Assembly: GCF_014652415.1 (NCBI RefSeq)
Contig: NZ_BMYT01000002.1
Location: forward strand, 124,001 to 188,000
Reading direction: 5' to 3'
Origin: Affinundibacterium macrobrachii
Lineage (GTDB): Bacteria > Pseudomonadota > Gammaproteobacteria > Burkholderiales > Burkholderiaceae_D
DNA: 64,000 nt
Positions 26,278 through 36,082 of the stretch are shown here, one piece after another. The notes beneath the pieces were generated by a model that saw nothing but the letters and a program-made list of their open reading frames with translations, ran no database searches and had not been told where the DNA came from. The position numbers were made by a program, and so were the translations under genes. Position 1 is the first letter of the stretch, and the number at the start of each line of letters is the position of its first letter.

Positions 26278-27510
26278 ATGATAGCGATCGATCCACGTTC
26301 AGTCTTAGTTGTCTGGGCTGCACTCAACATCTTGTTTGCCGGCATGCTGGCACTGGTTGGCATGCAAGCACCCAATGTAAAAGGCGTTAAGCAATGGGCA
26401 ATCGGCGATTTATTGATCGGCATCGCACTTGGCATTGGTAGTCAAATCAGTTACCCAGCGACGCCATTAATGGCAGGTAGTGCGGCGATCTTGCTCGGAC
26501 TAGGCTTAGGCTTAATTTATAACGGCATCGAAGCATTTGAGGGTCGTCGTTGTCGCTACTGGATTCCCGCACTACTTGCTACGACCATCATCGCAAATAG
26601 TTTCATTTTCGGACTATTGTTTTTTGAATCAAAGACGCGCATCTTTATTAATTTTTTGGCGTTCGCCGTGATTCATGGCATGTGCGCGCGCGCCTTGTTT
26701 ATTCGCATCGAGCAACCCTTGCGCACTGCCTACTGGCTGGCAGCATCCTCAATGAGCATTATTTGCTTACTTGCGATTGCACGTTTGGTGAGTGTCGCAC
26801 TAACGCCAGCCGATGAGATTAGTATGTTCTCCGCTACAGGAGTTAATCCTATCGTATTTTTATTTGGTAGTTTGGCGCAAATGTCAGTGTCATTTGCCTT
26901 CATGCTGATGATTAATTACACGCTCGCACATCAATTAAATATGTTGGCGACCACCGATGCTTTAACTGGCTTATTCAATCGACGCCGTTTCGAAGAAGAA
27001 GCCAAACGTCAAATCAGCCATAGCAAACGCACTGGAGAAAGCTTGAGCTTGATGATGATTGATGTCGATCACTTTAAGCAAATCAATGATCAATTTGGAC
27101 ATCCAGCTGGTGATGAGGTGTTACGCAAACTAGCCAACTTGATGCAAGCAATGGTCAGAAATAATGATTTCGTCGCTCGTTACGGCGGCGAGGAATTTTG
27201 CATCTTGTTGCCAGCCACCAGCGAAGCACAAGCTTATGTATTGGGTGAACGCTTACGTCGTTCCTATAGTGATCTGGTGATTCCGTGGCAGCACCATTTA
27301 CTCAAGGGTACGATTAGTATCGGCATTGCTAGCAATGAAAACGATCACGCCAAGGAAATCGAAACACAGCAACTTGAGGCTTTAATCGCCGGCGCGGATG
27401 TCGCGTTATACCATGCAAAAAATCATGGTCGCAATCAAGTAATCTGTTACTCAAATTGCCAAAGTACCGCAACCGAACTCAGTGAAACGCCTATCGGTAT
27501 ATCCCACTAA
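26278..27510 (+). CDS. Membrane-anchored diguanylate cyclase (GGDEF)
   Basis: 410 aa. The N-terminal ~215 residues form about six hydrophobic helices. A catalytic GGDEF domain follows (~225-395) with DALTGLFNRRRFEEE, the metal-binding DVDHFKQIND, and an active-site GGEEF near residue 303. An RNND motif nine residues upstream fits the RxxD inhibitory site, so both synthesis and product feedback should work. It makes cyclic di-GMP at the membrane. It overlaps the largest open frame of the next gene; with that gene's preferred start the gap is 64 bp, consistent with an operon including the solute-binding protein. Confidence 0.93.
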   Translation: MIAIDPRSVLVVWAALNILFAGMLALVGMQAPNVKGVKQWAIGDLLIGIALGIGSQISYPATPLMAGSAAILLGLGLGLIYNGIEAFEGRRCRYWIPALLATTIIANSFIFGLLFFESKTRIFINFLAFAVIHGMCARALFIRIEQPLRTAYWLAASSMSIICLLAIARLVSVALTPADEISMFSATGVNPIVFLFGSLAQMSVSFAFMLMINYTLAHQLNMLATTDALTGLFNRRRFEEEAKRQISHSKRTGESLSLMMIDVDHFKQINDQFGHPAGDEVLRKLANLMQAMVRNNDFVARYGGEEFCILLPATSEAQAYVLGERLRRSYSDLVIPWQHHLLKGTISIGIASNENDHAKEIETQQLEALIAGADVALYHAKNHGRNQVICYSNCQSTATELSETPIGISH

Positions 27511-27574
27511 TTCGATATCCGCGCTCATCGCTATCATAGTTTACATAGTTCACATAGATACAAGGAATTCCATC

Positions 27575-29254
27575 ATGCTGCACAGCCGAACCACCAGCAT
27601 CAAACAACTCAGCATAGCGATGATAGGATGGATGTTGGCGCTATACACATCGATCAGCCTTGCTTCCACCGAGAGCGCACCCATGGCGCCAAAAGCCAGC
27701 AACAATTCTGAAGCCACACTGACTATTCTGAATCGAGAGATCATTCATTTTCGCACCACCGTGCTCGGCATCGAACCAGAAGAGCGCGTCAAGCGCGCGC
27801 AACGTCGCATTGAACAACAGCTTAGCAACACCGGCGAACACAAACTCAGTATGACCGATATGCCACCCGGCAAATTAATTCAGATAGATGGTGCAGGCAG
27901 TTTCTATATCGCACCAGAAGATGCTGATCCGTTTCAACAAGAAAGCTTAGATAGTGTCGCCAAACAAACCTTAGAGCGCTTAAATCTAGTGCTTAAAGAA
28001 TCGCGTGAAAGTCGCAGTCTAGAAGGCATGCTGCGCGCTGGTGCTTATGTCGCAATAGCCTCGCTATTGTTCGCAACGCTGCTCTGGCTGACCTTTCGCT
28101 TGCGTCGCGCAGTCGTCGTCAAAACTTTGTCTTTTGCCCGTGACAAACTCGATGGGCACGAATTAATTGAATCGAAATTAATCAACCGTGAACACATACA
28201 AAGTGGCTTACGACGAGTATTGCAGTGGTTTTCATGGTTGGTGATTTTTTTACTGACGTATGAATGGCTTAGCTATAGTTTGTCGCAGTTTCCATTCACC
28301 CGCCCGTTGGGAGAACAACTGAATCACTACTTACTCAATTTAGTCGGCAAAATCGGTAGTGCAACGATTAAAGCGATTCCTGATCTCTTCACTGCCATCG
28401 TCATATTTTTCTTGGCAAAAATAGTCACGCACGGATTGAATTCGCTGTTTGATCGCATCGAAAATGGTAACCTAGAAGTAACTTGGTTAGCTGCTGACGT
28501 GGTGTCACCAACTCGACGCATCGTCAAGGTAGCGATTTGGCTGTTTGCTTTAACTATGGCTTACCCTTATTTACCTGGTTCAGGTACCGAAGCTTTCAAA
28601 GGAATCTCTGTTTTACTAGGTTTGATGATCTCACTCGGCGCTTCTAGCTTGATTGCACAAGCGGCAAGTGGATTAATTTTGACCTATTCAAGGATTTACC
28701 GTCAGGGTGAATTTATTCACGTGAATGGACATGAGGGCACGATTACTGACTTGGGCATGTTCACCACCCGCATTCGTAATGGCATGGGATTAGAAATCAC
28801 GCTACCCAATGCCCTAGTTCTCGGCAATGTCACAAAAAATTATTCACGTGCGCTCCAAGGTCCGGGCTTTGTGATCGACACCAAAGTAACAATTGGATAC
28901 GACACACCTTGGCGTCAAGTCGAGGCGATGTTGATCGAAGCAGCGCGTCGTACACCAAGCATCTTGCAAGATCCAACACCCAAAGTATTTCAAACCGCGC
29001 TGTCAGATTTTTATCCTGAGTATTTATTAATATGCCAGGCGGCGCCAGCCGATCCTGTGCCGCGCGCTGAAGTAATGAGTTTATTACACGCAAATATTCA
29101 AGATGTGTTCAATGAATACAATGTACAAATCATGTCGCCACACTATTTAGGTGACCCAGAAAAAGAAAAATTGGTGCCGAAAGAAGGCTGGTTCCGTGCG
29201 CCGGCCAATCAAAAACAAACTACAAACGATGGTCAAGAACAAAACTCCATCTAA
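27575..29254 (+). CDS. Mechanosensitive ion channel, MscS family
   Basis: 559 aa from ATG 27575, supported by AAGGA 8 nt upstream; an upstream frame start at 27482 lies inside the cyclase gene. Signal-like N-terminus and a periplasmic ~130-residue domain, then four to five membrane helices (~150-390). The pore-lining helix near residue 370 is glycine/alanine-rich (LGLMISLGASSLIAQAASGL). The MscS beta domain follows (GTITDLGMFTTRIRNG, LPNALVLGNVTKNYS) and a C-terminal mixed domain. It would release solutes on hypo-osmotic stress. It probably belongs to the same transcript as the diguanylate cyclase. Confidence 0.92.
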   Translation: MLHSRTTSIKQLSIAMIGWMLALYTSISLASTESAPMAPKASNNSEATLTILNREIIHFRTTVLGIEPEERVKRAQRRIEQQLSNTGEHKLSMTDMPPGKLIQIDGAGSFYIAPEDADPFQQESLDSVAKQTLERLNLVLKESRESRSLEGMLRAGAYVAIASLLFATLLWLTFRLRRAVVVKTLSFARDKLDGHELIESKLINREHIQSGLRRVLQWFSWLVIFLLTYEWLSYSLSQFPFTRPLGEQLNHYLLNLVGKIGSATIKAIPDLFTAIVIFFLAKIVTHGLNSLFDRIENGNLEVTWLAADVVSPTRRIVKVAIWLFALTMAYPYLPGSGTEAFKGISVLLGLMISLGASSLIAQAASGLILTYSRIYRQGEFIHVNGHEGTITDLGMFTTRIRNGMGLEITLPNALVLGNVTKNYSRALQGPGFVIDTKVTIGYDTPWRQVEAMLIEAARRTPSILQDPTPKVFQTALSDFYPEYLLICQAAPADPVPRAEVMSLLHANIQDVFNEYNVQIMSPHYLGDPEKEKLVPKEGWFRAPANQKQTTNDGQEQNSI

Positions 29255-29354
29255 TCTCGCCTCGACCAACTTGCGGCAAGTGAGCAAGCGATGGTATAAC
29301 GCCCACCCGGCTAGATAGAAGCAAACAATAGAATCAAAAAAATAGGAAACCAAA

Positions 29355-29903
29355 TTGGCGAAGTTATATTTTCGATACTCAGCAATGAATGCGGGTAAAT
29401 CCACAGCGCTACTACAAGTTGCGCACAACTACGAAGAACAAGGGCAACAAGTTTGTTTGTACACCGCTGCCATCGATAATCGTTATGGCACAGGCAAAAT
29501 CACTTCACGACTAGGGCCGCAACGCGAGGCAGCGACATTTGATGCCGGCTTCGATTTCTTTCGTGACGCGCCGACAGTCAATTGCATCTTAGTCGATGAA
29601 GCCCAATTTTTATCACCACAACAAGTCAAACAACTGCACCAACTAGCACACGTGCGCGGTATTCCCGTTATTTGCTACGGACTACGCAGCGATTTTCTAG
29701 GCGAGCCATTTCAAGGCTCAAGCTACTTGATGACGCTGGCGGACACCATAGAAGAACTTAAAAACATCTGTACTTGCGGTAAGAAAGCAACCATGAATAT
29801 TCGTGTTGACGCCCAAGGCAAGCGCATGACGGCGGGCGAACAAATCGATATCGGTGGCAACGAACGTTATCAGCATGTATGTGGGCGCTGTTTTTATCAG
29901 TAG
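29355..29903 (+). CDS. tdk: Thymidine kinase
   Basis: 182-aa type II thymidine kinase that phosphorylates thymidine in salvage. Walker A SAMNAGKST (~9-17), Walker B ILVDEAQF (~80), and a lasso region ending in NERYQH. Four cysteines (CTCGKK and HVCGRC) form the expected zinc site. Start is TTG 29355, with GGAA upstream; the family N-terminus MAKLYFRYSAMNAGKS matches exactly from there. It stands alone and is not followed by its own plus-strand T-run terminator. Confidence 0.95.
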   Translation: MAKLYFRYSAMNAGKSTALLQVAHNYEEQGQQVCLYTAAIDNRYGTGKITSRLGPQREAATFDAGFDFFRDAPTVNCILVDEAQFLSPQQVKQLHQLAHVRGIPVICYGLRSDFLGEPFQGSSYLMTLADTIEELKNICTCGKKATMNIRVDAQGKRMTAGEQIDIGGNERYQHVCGRCFYQ

Positions 29904-29914
29904 AACGATCATGC

Positions 29915-29955
29915 AAAACAAAACAGCCATTCTCTGCATCCAAAGAATGGCTGTT
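29915..29955 (-). terminator. Strong intrinsic terminator for the minus-strand GST-like gene
   Basis: 12-bp perfect stem AACAGCCATTCT/AGAATGGCTGTT (29944-29955 with 29922-29933), a 10-nt loop, then TTGTTTTG on the minus strand. It lies between convergent tdk and the GST-like gene and may act on both. Confidence 0.75.
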
Positions 29956-30001
29956 ATCGGCATCTAGCTTATTCGCGTAATTTATACGCTTAATTTTCGA
30001 C

Positions 30002-30718
30002 TCAAGTTGGCACTTCAATTTTACGCTTCATGCGCTCACAATACTCGCGCAAATTAGGCAGACTCAAGGCCGTTTGTTTTAAAGCAGTTTCCATCGGCAC
30101 ATCGATAATCGCGGATAAAAAGGCATAAGCTGTGGCATCAATGGTCCGCACTTGTTCGCCCATGAAATAAGTTTTATCGGCTAAAAATACCGAGACCGCT
30201 TTCAGAATATCTGCACCGATCGCAACAATTTCTGCGGGACTATGGCGACCTATGCCTTGTGCGTGAATTGATTTTAATACTTGCTTGCGCGCCATCTTGG
30301 CAAAAAAAGAATGTAGAAAACTAGGCAAACCTAGCTGACCAAAATATTGCATGATGGCGGGACGGTAAATCACCCAAGCTTTGTCATCAGCCCAGCGTAC
30401 CCATGCGGCGACAAAATACAGTTTTTCTTCAAATAATGCGCGATAAGCCTGTGCGATGGAGAGTTCTAAAGGACTCATTCCAGCATCCAAAGGATGATCC
30501 GAAATCGATTCAAAATGCGCCAAGATGACGGAAGAATCACAAATCACCCGATCTTCCAATCGCACCGTCGGCAATTTCTGTTTGGGCGATTTTTGTGCAT
30601 TTGCGATTTGTGCTGTGTAGTCGATTTTCTGTAAACGAAAATACACTTCTACTTTGGAACAAAAAGGGCTGATATCGAGTACGTCCCAAACAGAGCCATA
30701 TTTATATAAAGTTAGCAT
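30002..30718 (-). CDS. GST-fold protein of the failed-axon-connections/metaxin-like type
   Basis: 238 aa from ATG 30718, supported by GAGGAA 7 nt upstream. N-terminal thioredoxin-like domain with SPFCSKVEVYFRLQKIDY (~17-34), a KLPTVRLEDRVICDSS segment around residue 48-64 providing the cis-proline region, and a helical C-terminal domain ending NLREYCERMKRK. The pattern resembles the Fax/metaxin-like GST branch rather than the canonical detoxifying GSTs. Catalytic activity is uncertain. Single gene, convergent with tdk. Confidence 0.8.
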   Translation of the reverse strand: MLTLYKYGSVWDVLDISPFCSKVEVYFRLQKIDYTAQIANAQKSPKQKLPTVRLEDRVICDSSVILAHFESISDHPLDAGMSPLELSIAQAYRALFEEKLYFVAAWVRWADDKAWVIYRPAIMQYFGQLGLPSFLHSFFAKMARKQVLKSIHAQGIGRHSPAEIVAIGADILKAVSVFLADKTYFMGEQVRTIDATAYAFLSAIIDVPMETALKQTALSLPNLREYCERMKRKIEVPT

Positions 30719-31053
30719 CGCTATATTCCTCGGTTGAAAAGTGCAGCATTTTGTTTGCACTTAGTTCTGCTTCATTACGTTTAACATTACGCTTGATTAA
30801 ATAAAAATCAGCAATTTACCTAAACTACTCACCCAACAGCCGCTACATCGAAGCGTTTCAAGGGCGAAGTATACTGAGCTTGCCTTATTGGTGCAATTAA
30901 TTCATGCCAATTAAATAAATTTGGCAAGCTAGCCTTAGGTATGCATCACCCGCAGCCAGCCAGAATCAAGGATAATGGCGCTAAATCGATTTTCTAGCTG
31001 CGCACTCAGAGCAATGATCCGCACGCTTCTTATTTACCTCTCGGAATATTTTC
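30719..31053. other. Divergent intergenic region
   Basis: About 335 bp separating the GST-like gene from the OsmC-YcaO gene. It must hold promoters for both, but no clear -35/-10 pair, repeat or RNA was identified. Confidence 0.35.
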
Positions 31054-33258
31054 ATGGAAATTAAAGTCAACTTTCTCGACAAACTTCGCCTCGAAGCCAA
31101 GTTCGATGATTTCACGGTGATCGCCGATCAGCCGATTCGCTATAAAGGCGATGGCTCTGCGCCCGGCCCATTCGACTACTTCCTCGCGTCATCGGCTTTA
31201 TGCGCGGCGTATTTTGTGAAGTTGTACTGCAACACGCGCAATATCCCGACCGAGAATATTCGTCTCTCACAAAACAATATCGTCGATCCAGAAAATCGTT
31301 ACGCGCAGGTTTTTAAAATTCAAGTTGAATTGCCTGCGGATATTTCTGTCAAAGATCGCGAAGGTATTTTGCGTTCCATCGAACGCTGCACAGTAAAAAA
31401 AGTGGTACAACAAGGCCCAGAATTTGTGATCGAAGAAGTCGAAAATCTGGATGCTGATGCGCAAGCCTTACTAACAATCAATCCAGATACAGAAGCAGCC
31501 ACCTACATTCTCGGCAAAGACCTGCCGCTTGAACAAACCATCGCGAACATGTCGAGCTTATTAGCGGGACTAGGCATCAAAATCGAAATCGCCTCATGGC
31601 GTAACATCATTCCGAATGTGTGGTCTTTGCATATCCGCGATGCACATTCACCGATGTGCTTTACCAATGGCAAAGGCGCGACCAAAGAAAGTGCGCTTGC
31701 GTCTGCACTTGGCGAATACATTGAGCGTTTGAGTAATAATCATTTTTACGCTGGATCATACTGGGGCGAAGATATTGCGAATGCAGAATTCGTACATTAC
31801 CCGAACGAAAAGTGGTTTAAGCCTGGCAAGAAAGATGCGCTGCCTAAAGAAATTTTGGATGCCTATAGCTTGGCGATTTATAACCCAGATAAAGAGCTGC
31901 GCGGCTCGCATCTTATCGATACTAATTCCGGCAATGTAGAACGCGGAATTTGCAGCTTGCCGTTTGAACGTCTGTCCGATGGGGCGACGATCTACTTCCC
32001 ATCGAACTTAGTCGAAAACCTGTTCGCCAGCAATGGCATGAGTGCTGGTAATACCTTGGCCGAAGCACAAGTGCAATGTCTATCTGAGATTTTTGAACGT
32101 GCAGTTAAACGTGAAATCTTAGAAGGCGAATTGACTCTGCCCGATGTCCCTGCGGAAGTGCTAGCGAAATACCCGAGCATCCTCGCTGGCATCCAAGGAC
32201 TAGAAGAGCAAGGCTTTCCCGTCTTGGTCAAAGACGCCTCACTCGGTGGCCAATATCCCGTCATGTGTGTGACCTTGATGAACCCGCGCACTGGCGGCGT
32301 GTTCGCCTCTTTTGGTGCGCATCCTAGTTGTGAAGTGGCGCTAGAACGCAGCTTAACCGAGTTGTTACAAGGTCGTAGCTTTGAAGGTTTGAACGACTTG
32401 CCACCACCAACCTTCGTCAGCAATGCGGTTACTGAACCAAATAATTTCGTTGAACACTTCATCGACTCTAGCGGTGTTGTCTCATGGCGCTTCTTCAGTG
32501 CCAAAGCCAACTACGAATTTGTCGAATGGGATTTCTCAGGACAAGGCGAAAATTCCAATACCGACGAAGCGGCCACCCTGTTTGGCATTCTCCAAGACAT
32601 GGGCAAAGAAGTTTACCAAGCGGTATACGACCAACTCGGCGCCACCGCTTGCCGCATCCTCGTGCCCGGCTATTCCGAAGTCTATCCGGTTGAAGATTTG
32701 ATCTGGGATAACACCAATAAGGCTTTGCTATTCCGCGAAGACATTCTGAATTTGCATCAACTCGACGACGATGGCCTAAGCGATTTACTCGAACGCTTGG
32801 AAAATAATGAGTTAGATGATTACAGCGATATCGCCACCTTGATCGGCATAGAATTTGATGAGAACACGGTATGGGGACAACTCACTGTGCTCGAATTGCG
32901 CTTGTTAATCAATCTCGCCTTGCAAGAATTTGAAGAAGCCCACGATCAAGTGCAAGCCTTCTTGCAATACAACGACAACACGGTTGAACGCGGTTTATTT
33001 TATCAAGCCTTAAATGTGGTACTCGAAGTTGAATTAAGCGACGAGCTGGATCACGACGACTACGAACCCAACTTCCGCCGCATGTTTGGCAAAGAACGTA
33101 TGGATGCTGTCTATGGCTCACTAGAAGGCAGCGTGCGTTTCTACGGCTTAACGCCAACCAGCATGAAGCTGGAAGGTTTGGATAGACATCAGCGTTTGAT
33201 TGATAGTTATAAGAAGTTGCATGTGGCGCGCGCCAAGTTCGCACCTCGATCAAAATAA
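31054..33258 (+). CDS. ycaO: OsmC-YcaO fusion protein (RimO accessory protein type)
   Basis: 734 aa. Residues ~1-140 are an OsmC-like domain with the SSALCAAYFVKLYC cysteine segment (~49-62). Residues ~165-560 are the YcaO domain. Its ATP-binding glutamates lie in ALGEYIERLSNN (~218) and QCLSEIFERAVKREI (~340), with PPTFVSN further on. A helical C-terminal region like E. coli YcaO follows. YcaO proteins activate amide carbonyls with ATP; the stand-alone E. coli protein assists RimO in beta-methylthiolation of ribosomal protein S12. No peptide precursor lies beside it and the C-terminus lacks the PxPxP end of azoline-forming cyclodehydratases, so the housekeeping role is likely. The fused OsmC domain suggests a peroxide or thiol link. 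Confidence 0.9.
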   Translation: MEIKVNFLDKLRLEAKFDDFTVIADQPIRYKGDGSAPGPFDYFLASSALCAAYFVKLYCNTRNIPTENIRLSQNNIVDPENRYAQVFKIQVELPADISVKDREGILRSIERCTVKKVVQQGPEFVIEEVENLDADAQALLTINPDTEAATYILGKDLPLEQTIANMSSLLAGLGIKIEIASWRNIIPNVWSLHIRDAHSPMCFTNGKGATKESALASALGEYIERLSNNHFYAGSYWGEDIANAEFVHYPNEKWFKPGKKDALPKEILDAYSLAIYNPDKELRGSHLIDTNSGNVERGICSLPFERLSDGATIYFPSNLVENLFASNGMSAGNTLAEAQVQCLSEIFERAVKREILEGELTLPDVPAEVLAKYPSILAGIQGLEEQGFPVLVKDASLGGQYPVMCVTLMNPRTGGVFASFGAHPSCEVALERSLTELLQGRSFEGLNDLPPPTFVSNAVTEPNNFVEHFIDSSGVVSWRFFSAKANYEFVEWDFSGQGENSNTDEAATLFGILQDMGKEVYQAVYDQLGATACRILVPGYSEVYPVEDLIWDNTNKALLFREDILNLHQLDDDGLSDLLERLENNELDDYSDIATLIGIEFDENTVWGQLTVLELRLLINLALQEFEEAHDQVQAFLQYNDNTVERGLFYQALNVVLEVELSDELDHDDYEPNFRRMFGKERMDAVYGSLEGSVRFYGLTPTSMKLEGLDRHQRLIDSYKKLHVARAKFAPRSK

Positions 33259-33275
33259 AGCATCTCAAAAATCAG

Positions 33276-33312
33276 ATTGCTACAGCTAAGCACGGCGCTT
33301 AGCTGTAGCAAT
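33276..33312. terminator. Bidirectional hairpin terminator
   Basis: Perfect 16-bp stem (33276-33291 with 33297-33312; arms begin ATTGCTACAG and GCTTAGCTGT) around a 5-nt loop. On the minus strand TTTTT follows four bases after the stem. It separates the convergent ycaO-like and NTF2-like genes. Confidence 0.75.
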
Positions 33313-33384
33313 TACTAGTAAGACTCTGGGAAATTGCAGCATGAAAATTTTGTAGGTTGAACAATTCAGCCGCACTACAACAAA

Positions 33385-33831
33385 TTACTTACGAACCCCA
33401 CTCCAAGACTTGCTAACAATTTTCCACTGCCCATCAATTTTATTCAGCGCAAGATAATCAACGCCTTGCCATTGTGGATAATCTAAAGTGACTTTGACGA
33501 CGGCGCCGAGATCGCTGATATCCAATATGGTGTACTGGCGATGGCGTTGGGCTTCGTCTTCTGCTGGATGACCGGGAAACCCTTGTACCCATTCTTCTCC
33601 GCTTTGTGTGACGACTTTTTGTTGCCGATTTGAATATCCCAACACGATTGCATCTTTTCTGGCGACTTGTAAGGCGATATCAGCTCGACCAGCTCTAAAA
33701 GCTTGCATCATCGTTTGCATAGTCTGATCAACCGCGGCAAATTCTTTATGCTGCTGCACTTGAGCGAAAACGGGTTGGGATAAGCTGGCGATAATGCTGA
33801 TCCAAAAAATAGGTTTTAGAAAAAATTTCAT
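33385..33831 (-). CDS. Exported NTF2/SnoaL-like protein
   Basis: 148 aa with a signal peptide (~1-23, ending VFA). The mature part follows the NTF2-like cone fold: an N-terminal helix pair (FAAVDQTMQTMMQAFRAG), strands around a pocket and the C-terminal WKIVSKSW strand typical of lumazine-binding/DUF4440-like members. Catalytic residues are not evident. Ligand and role unknown. It is followed by the shared terminator at 33276-33312. Confidence 0.75.
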   Translation of the reverse strand: MKFFLKPIFWISIIASLSQPVFAQVQQHKEFAAVDQTMQTMMQAFRAGRADIALQVARKDAIVLGYSNRQQKVVTQSGEEWVQGFPGHPAEDEAQRHRQYTILDISDLGAVVKVTLDYPQWQGVDYLALNKIDGQWKIVSKSWSGVRK

Positions 33832-34027
33832 GTTTAAATCCTTGATGTAGAAAATTGAAAAATAACTACGTGCAGCTATCGATCTCTCGCTTCTCCAATT
33901 TCTATGAAGAAGTGAAAGATTGAATCAGCGATTTAGAAAAAACCGCGAACTACTGTTTGAAGTTTTGAGGCGAGCGTCCTTAGCCACCGCGGCTAAGAAC
34001 ACACTGTTTGGAGAAGAAGGCATGATA

Positions 34028-34058
34028 GAAAGCTCCGTTAAAAGTTAAAGGAGCTTTC
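34028..34058 (-). terminator. Hairpin downstream of the AraC-type gene
   Basis: Stem GAAAGCTCC/GGAGCTTTC with a 13-nt loop, 24 bp past the stop codon. T's after the stem are sparse, so termination efficiency is doubtful. Confidence 0.45.
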
Positions 34059-34081
34059 ATCATAAGGATTTGCGTTGAAAT

Positions 34082-35137
34082 CTATGCCTGACTAGATATT
34101 TCAGGACTACTAAAATCAGTTTTCGGAGTCTGATGTTGTTCTCGATACGATGAAGGCGTGCATCCATTCACTTTTTTGAAGGCAGCATAAAAGGTCGACA
34201 TCGATTGAAAGCCTGCAGCCTCCGCAATATTTTCTAGAGAATGCTCGGCATTTTGCAGCAGCAAATGCTGCGCTTCCGCGACACGCAAAGCGTTTAAGTA
34301 TTGTTTGAAAGAGGTGCCATTATTGTCATTCAAGAGCTGTGACAAACGTGCTTGCGGCATACCCAAACGTCGCGCCAGGCGCGATAAGTTGAGCATAGGA
34401 TCAAGAAACAAACGTTCTTTCGCCATTAAATCGGCTAAGGCTTGCAATTCTATGCTTGCTGCTGGTGTTTCAATTCTTCGGTTCTGATACGGCTCGACTG
34501 GTGCACTACCATGGCGCCGCCCCCACACCACGATCAAACACAAATACAAAACAAAGGAAAACGATAATGCCCCCACAATATACGAGGTATAACCGGAGCT
34601 AGCGTAGGCAAACCAAATAAACCAAAGGCCAGCCAAGACTGTAAGTAGCAAACGTCTTGCGGTTGCAGGGGGAAGACGGTGTTTTTGCTGTATCAAGATA
34701 CCGCTACTAATCAACAGATAGGCAAACCAAAGCCAAGTAATTGTCCCCACAATCGGGCCATGCCACAGTTGCGGATCATTCGCGTAGGGCCAGATCAAAT
34801 TAACCAACAACGCGACCACGCTAATCACCAATAAATGCAAGCGCTCCCATTGTCCTAAAAGCTTCTCGCTACTCAAGCTATTGCGCACAAAGAAATACAA
34901 ACAAGGACCAATGAAGAAACATGCGGTCAAACCAATTTGTATAACAATTGACGGCGTATCAGATAAAAAAACCAGCGCAACGGATTTGCCAGTACGGATA
35001 CTCACCATCAAAATTAAAATCGCTAACCAACGCTGCGCGACCGAGACCGAACCCGCGATCAAAAGATAAATGGAGAGTGCTAATCCGTTAAATGAACCAA
35101 GCGCGGCAAAGAAGAATAATAGGTGATTATGAACCAT
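34082..35137 (-). CDS. Membrane-bound AraC-family transcriptional regulator
   Basis: 351 aa from ATG 35137; a longer frame to 35215 lacks support. About seven hydrophobic segments fill residues ~1-215. An AraC-type DNA-binding domain follows (~245-345): LNLSRLARRLGMPQARLSQLL as the first helix-turn-helix and LENIAEAAGFQSMSTFYAAFKKVNGCTPSSYR as the second. This architecture suggests a one-component sensor reading a membrane or periplasmic signal. The target is unknown. It lies downstream of the LytTR pair on the same strand, 94 bp from the response regulator's stop in its own start region. Confidence 0.87.
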   Translation of the reverse strand: MVHNHLLFFFAALGSFNGLALSIYLLIAGSVSVAQRWLAILILMVSIRTGKSVALVFLSDTPSIVIQIGLTACFFIGPCLYFFVRNSLSSEKLLGQWERLHLLVISVVALLVNLIWPYANDPQLWHGPIVGTITWLWFAYLLISSGILIQQKHRLPPATARRLLLTVLAGLWFIWFAYASSGYTSYIVGALSFSFVLYLCLIVVWGRRHGSAPVEPYQNRRIETPAASIELQALADLMAKERLFLDPMLNLSRLARRLGMPQARLSQLLNDNNGTSFKQYLNALRVAEAQHLLLQNAEHSLENIAEAAGFQSMSTFYAAFKKVNGCTPSSYREQHQTPKTDFSSPEISSQA

Positions 35138-35308
35138 GCTCAAATGAATGAATCGAGTGATAGAGTGATAAAAGGTGCGCAGCAATACAGATCCATGCGC
35201 ATCAACGCAAATCACAACATGCTAACAACGCATCTATCTTAGTAGGTGAGTATTTGCCAAGGTAGCACATCGTGAATCTATAGCATCGCTGAAAATCACG
35301 ATAGTAGC

Positions 35309-36082
35309 TCAAATCGAATCAATCATGATCTCTTTGACCGTCTGTAGGTAGGCTCGGCTGACCGGTAATGTATGACCACAACGTAGCGCCAGAGTTGCCG
35401 CGCCGTTTGTGAAATTACCGAGTTTGATCATATCGGTCGCACGTACAATATAACCGCGATGCACACGCACAAAAACTTGTGGATCTAGCTTTTGCTCTAA
35501 GGTATTCATCGTCACACGTAACAATTTGCAGCCGAGTTTGGTGTGTAGTTCAACATAGTTGCCAGCGGTTGATATATAACTGACCTGATCCAAAGACACA
35601 ACTTCAATCTCACCAAGGCTACGTATGGCAACCTGTTGCAGATAAGAGTGCTGCGGTGTTGAACCTGCTTCTAGATAGGCGTTTAGCGTTTGCCCATAGC
35701 CACTTTTGCCGCGCATACGTACCGTCTCTGCGGCACGTACTAGTGTTTCAGACAAACGTGTATTGGAAAAAGGTTTCAGCAAATAATCCAAAGCGAAACA
35801 CTCAAACGCGTGCAATGCATAACAACTGTGCGCGGTCACAAAAATAATCACGGGTGGTGCGCTGGTTTTACAAAGTCGCTTGGCGAGATCGATGCCTGAA
35901 GTTTCTGGCATGTGAATATCGAGAAAGATGACATCAATTTGATGCTGCGCCAGCACTTGTTCGGCTTCACTAGCGCTTTCACATAGCGCCAATACTTGCC
36001 ATTCTGGATAATTGCGTAGGGCACATTGCAAATTGACCCGCCCCAATTGTTCGTCATCGACAATAATTGCGTTAATACTCAT
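35309..36082 (-). CDS. LytTR-family response regulator
   Basis: 257 aa. Receiver domain ~4-118: acidic pair in IIVDDEQLGR, phosphoacceptor Asp in VIFLDIHMPETSG (~55), and the conserved Lys in LDYLLKPF. LytTR DNA-binding domain ~155-252, with SYISTAGNYVELHT and FVRVHRGYIV, which usually binds paired direct repeats spaced about two helical turns apart. It overlaps the kinase gene by 11 bp, so both are translationally coupled. A matching repeat array lies upstream of the divergent DUF5916 gene (37440-37468). Confidence 0.94.
   Translation of the reverse strand: MSINAIIVDDEQLGRVNLQCALRNYPEWQVLALCESASEAEQVLAQHQIDVIFLDIHMPETSGIDLAKRLCKTSAPPVIIFVTAHSCYALHAFECFALDYLLKPFSNTRLSETLVRAAETVRMRGKSGYGQTLNAYLEAGSTPQHSYLQQVAIRSLGEIEVVSLDQVSYISTAGNYVELHTKLGCKLLRVTMNTLEQKLDPQVFVRVHRGYIVRATDMIKLGNFTNGAATLALRCGHTLPVSRAYLQTVKEIMIDSI

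Noticed and set aside
31992..32510. 172-aa minus-strand open frame
   Set aside because: Antisense shadow of the YcaO domain; no motif and no ribosome binding site.
31054..33258. YcaO as part of an azoline-forming peptide cluster
   Set aside because: No precursor peptide, dehydrogenase or exporter is adjacent, and the C-terminus lacks the proline-rich end of cyclodehydratases; the bacteriocin locus is 20 kb away.
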